Below are positions 14,545-18,440 of a DNA stretch of 18,440 nucleotides, piece by piece; the stretch's first letter is position 1; each line of letters starts with the position of its first letter. Position numbers and translations under genes: made by a program. The notes under the pieces were generated by a model, which saw only the letters and a program-made list of their open reading frames with translations, did no database searches and was not told where the DNA came from. This DNA is from JBEIFW01 sp044370695 (lineage in GTDB: Bacteria; Actinomycetota; Acidimicrobiia; Acidimicrobiales; Ilumatobacteraceae): NCBI GenBank assembly GCA_044370695.1, contig JBILVB010000075.1:1-18440 (forward strand), written 5' to 3'.

Positions 14545-15762
14545 TCAGTTCCGTGGCACCTTCGACCAGGGGAGGTCCTTGTCGACCCGGGGCTCGCCGG
14601 GCAGGCCGAGCACCTGCTCGCCGAGGATGTTTCGCAGGATCTCGCTCGTGCCGCCCTCGATCGAGTTGGCCCGCACCCGCAGGAACCCGTGGCGGGCATC
14701 GCCCCAGGACTCGCCGGCGAGGGTGTCGGACCGGCGGAAGGTGTAGTCGAAGTCGACCTGCCCGGCGGCGCCGAGCTGGTCGACGGCGAGCTCGTAGATC
14801 GCCTTGTTGATCTCCGAGAGGGCGAGCTTGGCGATCGAGCCCTCCGGGCCCGGGTTGCCGGCCCGGCGGTTCGACCCGGCCCGGACGTTGGTGAGCCGCA
14901 GCACCTCGGCCCGGATCCAGGCCTGCAGCAGCCGGTCCTTGGCGGCCGGGGTGCGGGCGTGGTCGTCGAGGGACTGCCACACGCGAACGGCCTCCGCGAT
15001 CGGGCCCGACCCGCGCTTGGGGATCGATCCCATGCCCGAACCGATCGACACCCGCTCGTTCATCAGCGTGGTCAGCGACACCCGCCAGCCCTCGCCGACT
15101 GCGCCGATCCGGCAGCTGTCGGGGATGCGCACGTCCGTGAGGTACACCTCGTTGAACTCCGCCTCGCCGGTCATCTGGCGCAGCGGCCGCACGTCGACCC
15201 CGGCGGCGCGCATGTCGAGCGCGAAGTAGGTCATCCCTTTGTGCTTGGGCTGGTCGGGGTCGGTCCGGGCGACCAGCATTCCCCAGTCGCCCAGGTGGGC
15301 GAGGGTGTTCCAGACCTTCTGGCCGTTGACCACCCACTCGTCGCCGTCGCGCACGGCCCGGGTGGCGAGCCCGGCGAAGTCGCTGCCCGCGCCGGGTTCG
15401 CTGAACAGCTGGCACCACCGCTCGGCGCCGGCGTACATCGGGCGCAGGAACCGCTGTTTTTGCTCCTCGGTGCCCCACGTCCCGATCGTCGGGCCGGCGA
15501 GGTTCAAGAAGAACAGGCTCGGATCGGCGGGGGGCGCACCGGCGGCGCGCAGGCGCCGTTCGACGTGGGCCTGATGCTGCGGGGCGGCGCCGAGCCCACC
15601 GGAGCCGACCGGGAACGACACCCAGGCCAGGCCGTGGTCGTACCGCAGCCCCCGGAACGTGACGGGGTCGGTGGTGGCCGGATCGGCGACGGCGAGCAGC
15701 GCGTCGATCGCTGCGTCGACGGTCGCGAGCGTCGGCCCGGCCGGGGCGGCGAGGTCGGTCAT
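14545..15762 (-). CDS. Acyl-CoA dehydrogenase (FadE-type)
   Basis: About 405 residues, full length. Family motifs: TIGTWGTEEQKQRFL (92-106), the FAD-binding QLFSEPGAGSDFAGL (118-132), VNGQKVWNT (145-153), and the C-terminal NSIEGGTSEILRNILGEQVLGL (365-386, in outline), where the Glu of SIEGGTSEI is at the usual catalytic-base position. The enzyme makes a trans-2-enoyl-CoA from an acyl-CoA, passing electrons to ETF. Its LPGEPRVDKDLPW ending is like many actinobacterial FadE proteins used on branched, steroid-side-chain or other unusual acyl groups; the substrate here is unknown. ATG at 15762 lies 4 bases after the stop of the small upstream gene. Confidence 0.93.
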   Translation of the reverse strand: MTDLAAPAGPTLATVDAAIDALLAVADPATTDPVTFRGLRYDHGLAWVSFPVGSGGLGAAPQHQAHVERRLRAAGAPPADPSLFFLNLAGPTIGTWGTEEQKQRFLRPMYAGAERWCQLFSEPGAGSDFAGLATRAVRDGDEWVVNGQKVWNTLAHLGDWGMLVARTDPDQPKHKGMTYFALDMRAAGVDVRPLRQMTGEAEFNEVYLTDVRIPDSCRIGAVGEGWRVSLTTLMNERVSIGSGMGSIPKRGSGPIAEAVRVWQSLDDHARTPAAKDRLLQAWIRAEVLRLTNVRAGSNRRAGNPGPEGSIAKLALSEINKAIYELAVDQLGAAGQVDFDYTFRRSDTLAGESWGDARHGFLRVRANSIEGGTSEILRNILGEQVLGLPGEPRVDKDLPWSKVPRN

Positions 15763-15766
15763 CGGG

Positions 15767-16072
15767 TCAATCCGAGGACGGGAGGGCCTTGGCGCCCTTC
15801 TCGGGGAGCGCGTCGGCGCCGATCGACAGCGACCCGGCCCCGGGCTTGGTGCACAGGATCTCGAGGCCGGACTCGTCGAGGCCGTACCGCTTGCCCATCA
15901 GGGTGCCCCCGGCGTGGGTCGGGTCGAGCTCGGCCCGGGTGACCTCACCGCCGATGGCAGCCATCGGGGCGCCGCCGCAGCGGAGATCGAGATCGGTGAC
16001 GGGGGCTCGCACCACGATGACCTGGGTGTCGCACGCGGTGCTCTGCAGGCGCTGGCCGGACTTGAGAAGCAT
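15767..16072 (-). CDS. Small conserved-looking protein of unknown function (101 aa)
   Basis: 101 residues, no family recognised with certainty. It has three cysteines: STACDTQVIVVRAP (Cys14), DLDLRCGGAPM (Cys32) and LEILCTKPGAGSL (Cys74). The first two with the CGG turn look like a small beta-rich metal or cofactor site, but this is a guess. There is no signal peptide or membrane segment. Its packing between the luciferase-like gene (9-base gap) and the acyl-CoA dehydrogenase (4-base gap) and its protein-like composition argue that it is real and co-translated. It may be an accessory to one of these enzymes. Confidence 0.7.
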   Translation of the reverse strand: MLLKSGQRLQSTACDTQVIVVRAPVTDLDLRCGGAPMAAIGGEVTRAELDPTHAGGTLMGKRYGLDESGLEILCTKPGAGSLSIGADALPEKGAKALPSSD

Positions 16073-16081
16073 GCCCGAACC

Positions 16082-17014
16082 TTAGATCGCACGAAGCCGT
16101 CGGAAGGCGTCTGCGCACTGCTCCAGGCCGGTGTCGACCCCGTCCGCGCCCGTAGCCAGGAGGCCGATCCCGATGGCGTCGGGTCGGTGCCGGTCGCGGG
16201 CGGCGGCGAGGGCGGCGGCGATCTCGGCCGGGCCACCCCGCAGGCACAACAGGTCGACGACCCGGTCGTCGACGAGGCGCCGCGCCGGTTCGGGATCGCC
16301 GGCGTCGAGCGCGGCGGCGGCCGCCTCGACGGCCGGGCGCGACACCCCGGCTGCGTCGCGCAGCGCGTCGGGGCAGTCGACGAGGCCGTGGACGAACGAC
16401 GGGCGGGCTGCCTCGACGGCGTCGGGGTCGAACGAGGCGGTCAGGTGCAACGTGATGCGGATCGGGCGCACCGACCGGGCCCACGCGATCACGTCGCCGA
16501 CGAGGGGGAGCGGGATCCCCGAGACGAACGCGCCGTCCGCCGCCTGTGACGCCCACCGGTTGAACCGCTCGCCGCGCGCGCCGACGGCGACGGGCAGGTC
16601 GGGCGCACCGAGTTCGGCCGCCGCAGCCCGGATCGCCGGGAGCGCAGCGCGGCAGTCCGTGAGGGGCCGGGTCGGGGCGAGCCCGAGCGGGGCGAGCGAC
16701 AGCCGGCCGCCTGCCCCGAGCCCGAGGGTGAACCTCCCGCCGGCCAACTCGTACACCGTGGCTGCTGCGGCCCCGGTGATCGCCGGGTGCCGCACGTAGG
16801 GGTTGGTCACGCCGACGGCCAGGCGCAGGCGCCGCGTCGCGGTCGCCGCTGCGGCGCACACGGCGAACGGATCGCGCGCGATCCCCTCGTCGCCCCACCA
16901 CAGCTCGTCGATGCCGAGCGCCTCGGCGTGCACGGCGTGGGAGACGAGCCGTGCGGCGTCGCCCGAGGGGAACAACCACACGCCGGTCGCAGGCTCGGTC
17001 ATGTCGTCGAGCAT
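16082..17014 (-). CDS. LLM-class (luciferase-like) oxidoreductase, probably F420- or flavin-dependent
   Basis: 310 residues. Luciferase-like TIM barrel, with family-type blocks AEALGIDELWWGDEG (30-44), TRRLRLAVGVTNPYVRHPA (60-78) and VYELAGGRFTLGLGAGG (87-103). In actinobacteria most such proteins use cofactor F420; a flavin-dependent monooxygenase is the alternative. No substrate can be named. Two ATG starts are possible, 17014 and 17002 (four codons later); neither has a clear ribosome site. First gene of a five-gene minus-strand operon, divergent from the metallo-beta-lactamase gene with 34 bases between starts. It may work with the acyl-CoA dehydrogenase two genes on. Confidence 0.85.
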   Translation of the reverse strand: MLDDMTEPATGVWLFPSGDAARLVSHAVHAEALGIDELWWGDEGIARDPFAVCAAAATATRRLRLAVGVTNPYVRHPAITGAAAATVYELAGGRFTLGLGAGGRLSLAPLGLAPTRPLTDCRAALPAIRAAAAELGAPDLPVAVGARGERFNRWASQAADGAFVSGIPLPLVGDVIAWARSVRPIRITLHLTASFDPDAVEAARPSFVHGLVDCPDALRDAAGVSRPAVEAAAAALDAGDPEPARRLVDDRVVDLLCLRGGPAEIAAALAAARDRHRPDAIGIGLLATGADGVDTGLEQCADAFRRLRAI

Positions 17015-17018
17015 GGCC

Positions 17019-17024
17019 TAGGGT
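17019..17024 (+). promoter_or_regulatory. Candidate -10 element for the MBL-fold gene
   Basis: TAGGGT, identical to the amidohydrolase -10 element. A transcript starting near 17031 would have an 18-base leader that includes the AGGAGGGG ribosome-binding sequence at 17039-17046, ahead of GTG at 17049. Confidence 0.45.
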
Positions 17025-17048
17025 CGCCACCGGGGACGAGGAGGGGAC

Positions 17049-17058
17049 GTGACGTCAC
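17049..17058. repeat. Perfect 10-bp palindrome over the MBL start codon
   Basis: GTGACGTCAC equals its own reverse complement and contains the GTG start codon. It lies beside the divergent gap between two operons. It could be a regulator site, but a 10-base palindrome can arise by chance. Confidence 0.4.
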
Positions 17059-18137
17059 AGCGCCAGACCGACCAGCGCGCCACCGAGCGCGTCCGGCCGG
17101 GCTTGTGGTCGGTGCCGGTCCCGATCCCCGACAACCCGTTGGGGCACACCCTCGTGTACGTCTTCGAGACCCCGAAGGGGCCGGTGTTGATCGACGCCGG
17201 ATGGGACGACGACGACTCCTGGGCCTACCTCGAACGGGGCCTGGCCACCGCCGGATTCGCCGTCGCCGACACCTACGGGGTGCTCGTGACCCACGCCCAC
17301 CCCGACCATCACGGCCTGTCGGGCCGGGTCCGGGACGCGTCGAACGCCTGGATCGCCCTCCATGACGCCGACGCGGCGCTGCTCGCCAAGATGTCCGGGC
17401 GCAGCCAGGAGCGGGCCGCCGAGGCCGCCGAGGCCGCCGATCAGGGGCGGGCGCCGGAACGGGACTACCGCGACGAGGTGGCCGCAATGCTCCTCGATGC
17501 CGGTGCCCCGGAAGACGAGGTGCGGGTCGCGTCGACCCCGGCCGTGGCGCGGCGCGAGCAGCGGCCCCGGCACCGGCTCGTCACCCCGGACCGGGCGATC
17601 GTCGACGGCGAGCGCGTCGACGTTCCCGGGTGGGTCGTCGACGCCGTCTGGACGCCGGGCCACTCACCGGGACACGTCTGCTTCCGGCTGCCCGAGCACG
17701 GCACCCTCCTCGCCGGCGATCACGTGCTGCCGACCATCACGCCGCACATCGCGCTGTCCCGTGGCGACCGGGGTGGCGACCCGCTGGGGGACTTCCTCGC
17801 CTCCCTCGCCAAGGTCGACGCGCCCGACATCGTCGAGGTGCTCCCCGCCCACGAGCACCGCTTCACCGGCCTGCACCACCGGGTGGCTGAGATCACCGCC
17901 CATCACCACGAGCGGCTCGACGCGCTCGAGCTGTTGCTCGCGGCCGGACCCACGACGTTGTGGGACCTGGCCAAGGGCTTGCCGTGGAACCGGGACTGGT
18001 CGGAGCTCGGCCTGTCGACCAAACGGGCCGCGGTGAACGAGACCGCCGCCCACCTGCGCCACCTCGTCGTGCGGGGCCGGGCCCGGCGCATCAAGGGGAT
18101 CCGCCCGCTCACCTACGAACCGGTGGTCGCGCGGTGA
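17049..18137 (+). CDS. Metallo-beta-lactamase-fold hydrolase with C-terminal winged helix
   Basis: 362 residues. Metal-binding motifs of the MBL fold are complete: THAHPDHHG (81-89), TPGHSPGH (202-209), LLAGDHVLP (221-229, bridging Asp224) and PAHEHRF (266-272), so a binuclear zinc site is expected. The N-terminal LVYVFETPKGPVLIDAGWDDD is typical. The last 80 residues look like the winged-helix domain found in LACTB2-like and related members. Relatives hydrolyse thioesters, lactones or nucleic acids; the substrate is not determinable, though acyl-thioester cleavage would suit the lipid-type neighbours. The GTG start is supported by AGGAGGGG a few bases upstream. EAAEAAD near 125-131 comes from a 9-base triplication (17414-17440). 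Its stop overlaps the next gene's start. Confidence 0.9.
   Translation: MTSQRQTDQRATERVRPGLWSVPVPIPDNPLGHTLVYVFETPKGPVLIDAGWDDDDSWAYLERGLATAGFAVADTYGVLVTHAHPDHHGLSGRVRDASNAWIALHDADAALLAKMSGRSQERAAEAAEAADQGRAPERDYRDEVAAMLLDAGAPEDEVRVASTPAVARREQRPRHRLVTPDRAIVDGERVDVPGWVVDAVWTPGHSPGHVCFRLPEHGTLLAGDHVLPTITPHIALSRGDRGGDPLGDFLASLAKVDAPDIVEVLPAHEHRFTGLHHRVAEITAHHHERLDALELLLAAGPTTLWDLAKGLPWNRDWSELGLSTKRAAVNETAAHLRHLVVRGRARRIKGIRPLTYEPVVAR
17414..17440 (+). repeat. 9-bp triplication inside the MBL-fold gene
   Basis: GGCCGCCGA occurs three times without a gap (17414-17422, 17423-17431, 17432-17440) and encodes an Ala/Glu-rich stretch between the first metal motif and the second. It is likely a surface loop or helix. 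Confidence 0.75.
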
Positions 18138-18440
18138 CCGGACCCCTGCCGAGCGCTGCGGCCCTGGCGGACCGGTGCGCCGTCGACGGTGAGCTGGCGC
18201 TGGCCGCTCGTCACTGGACCGGCGGTCTTCACCTCGGGCTGGGGGAGCACCGGCTCGGCCTGCAGTTCGTCGCAGGCCGTGTGCGAGCGGGGGATCCGGG
18301 TGCGCCGGGTGGGGACGTGATCGGGGTGGAAGGACCGATGTCGGTGTGGGAGTTGGTCCTCGCGCCCACCCCGCGCCGGTTCTTCACCGAGCTGTCCACC
18401 GCCGTGTCGCTCGGGTTGGTGCGCCAGGGCGACGAGCTGT
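18134..18440 (+). CDS. Partial hypothetical protein, possibly SCP2-like
   Basis: Starts at GTG 18134, overlapping the MBL-gene TGA in a 4-base GTGA; runs off the window after 102 codons. No family is recognised firmly. The pattern ARHWTGGLHLGLGEHRLGLQ, then DVIGVEGPMSVWELVLA, then a Leu/Gly-rich helix ending RQGDEL, recalls the order of elements in sterol-carrier-protein-2-like folds (beta strands, a Trp helix, GDE near the end). It could also be an N-terminal region ahead of another domain such as an alpha/beta hydrolase. Translational coupling suggests it works with the MBL hydrolase. There is no signal peptide. Confidence 0.6.
   Translation, partial: MTGPLPSAAALADRCAVDGELALAARHWTGGLHLGLGEHRLGLQFVAGRVRAGDPGAPGGDVIGVEGPMSVWELVLAPTPRRFFTELSTAVSLGLVRQGDEL

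Noticed and set aside
13239..15942. Two long plus-strand frames opposite the LCP and acyl-CoA dehydrogenase genes
   Set aside because: Both mirror well-supported minus-strand genes and show no domain or ribosome-binding site.

Overview
The window is very GC-rich and densely coded, with genes abutting or overlapping by 1-4 bases. Its gene content (F420/luciferase-like oxidoreductase, acyl-CoA dehydrogenase, LytR-CpsA-Psr protein, Tat-exported protein, acyl-CoA reductase-like fusion) points to a high-GC actinobacterium. My guess is an Acidimicrobiia-type lineage (Ilumatobacter/Iamia-like), but that is inference; no rRNA or other taxonomic marker is present. There are no tRNA/rRNA genes, insertion sequences, phage genes or CRISPR arrays. 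It reads as chromosomal core and metabolic sequence.

Region 1 (1-6398). A tight minus-strand operon runs leftward from 5744: an acyl-CoA reductase-like SDR fused to a HAD-IB domain, a zinc alcohol dehydrogenase, a LarA/DUF2088-like protein, and a PlsC-type acyltransferase cut by the window edge. A TetR regulator is divergent, with only 9 bases between the two start codons. A perfect 6+2+6 inverted repeat covers the operon's start codon and is the obvious candidate operator. This looks like a coherent but unassigned lipid or hydroxy-acid pathway and is the most interesting part of the window.

Region 2 (6432-7550). A GAF-GGDEF diguanylate cyclase lies convergent to the tetR gene.

Region 3 (7674-11282). 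Peptidoglycan precursor genes: ddl (minus) and murF (plus) are divergent from a 46-base gap. ddl is followed 9 bases later by a secreted Tat-type protein, and that pair ends at a strong bulged hairpin. MurF consumes the dipeptide Ddl makes, so the pair may be co-controlled from the shared gap.

Region 4 (11283-12431). An amidohydrolase-2 family gene with a leaderless-type promoter ends in a GC-rich hairpin shared with the convergent operon.

Region 5 (12445-17014). A five-gene minus-strand operon runs leftward: luciferase-like oxidoreductase, small unknown protein, acyl-CoA dehydrogenase, LytR-CpsA-Psr protein, and a cysteine-rich DUF3109-like protein.

Region 6 (17015-18440). Divergent from region 5 are a metallo-beta-lactamase-fold hydrolase and a translationally coupled partial gene of unknown function.
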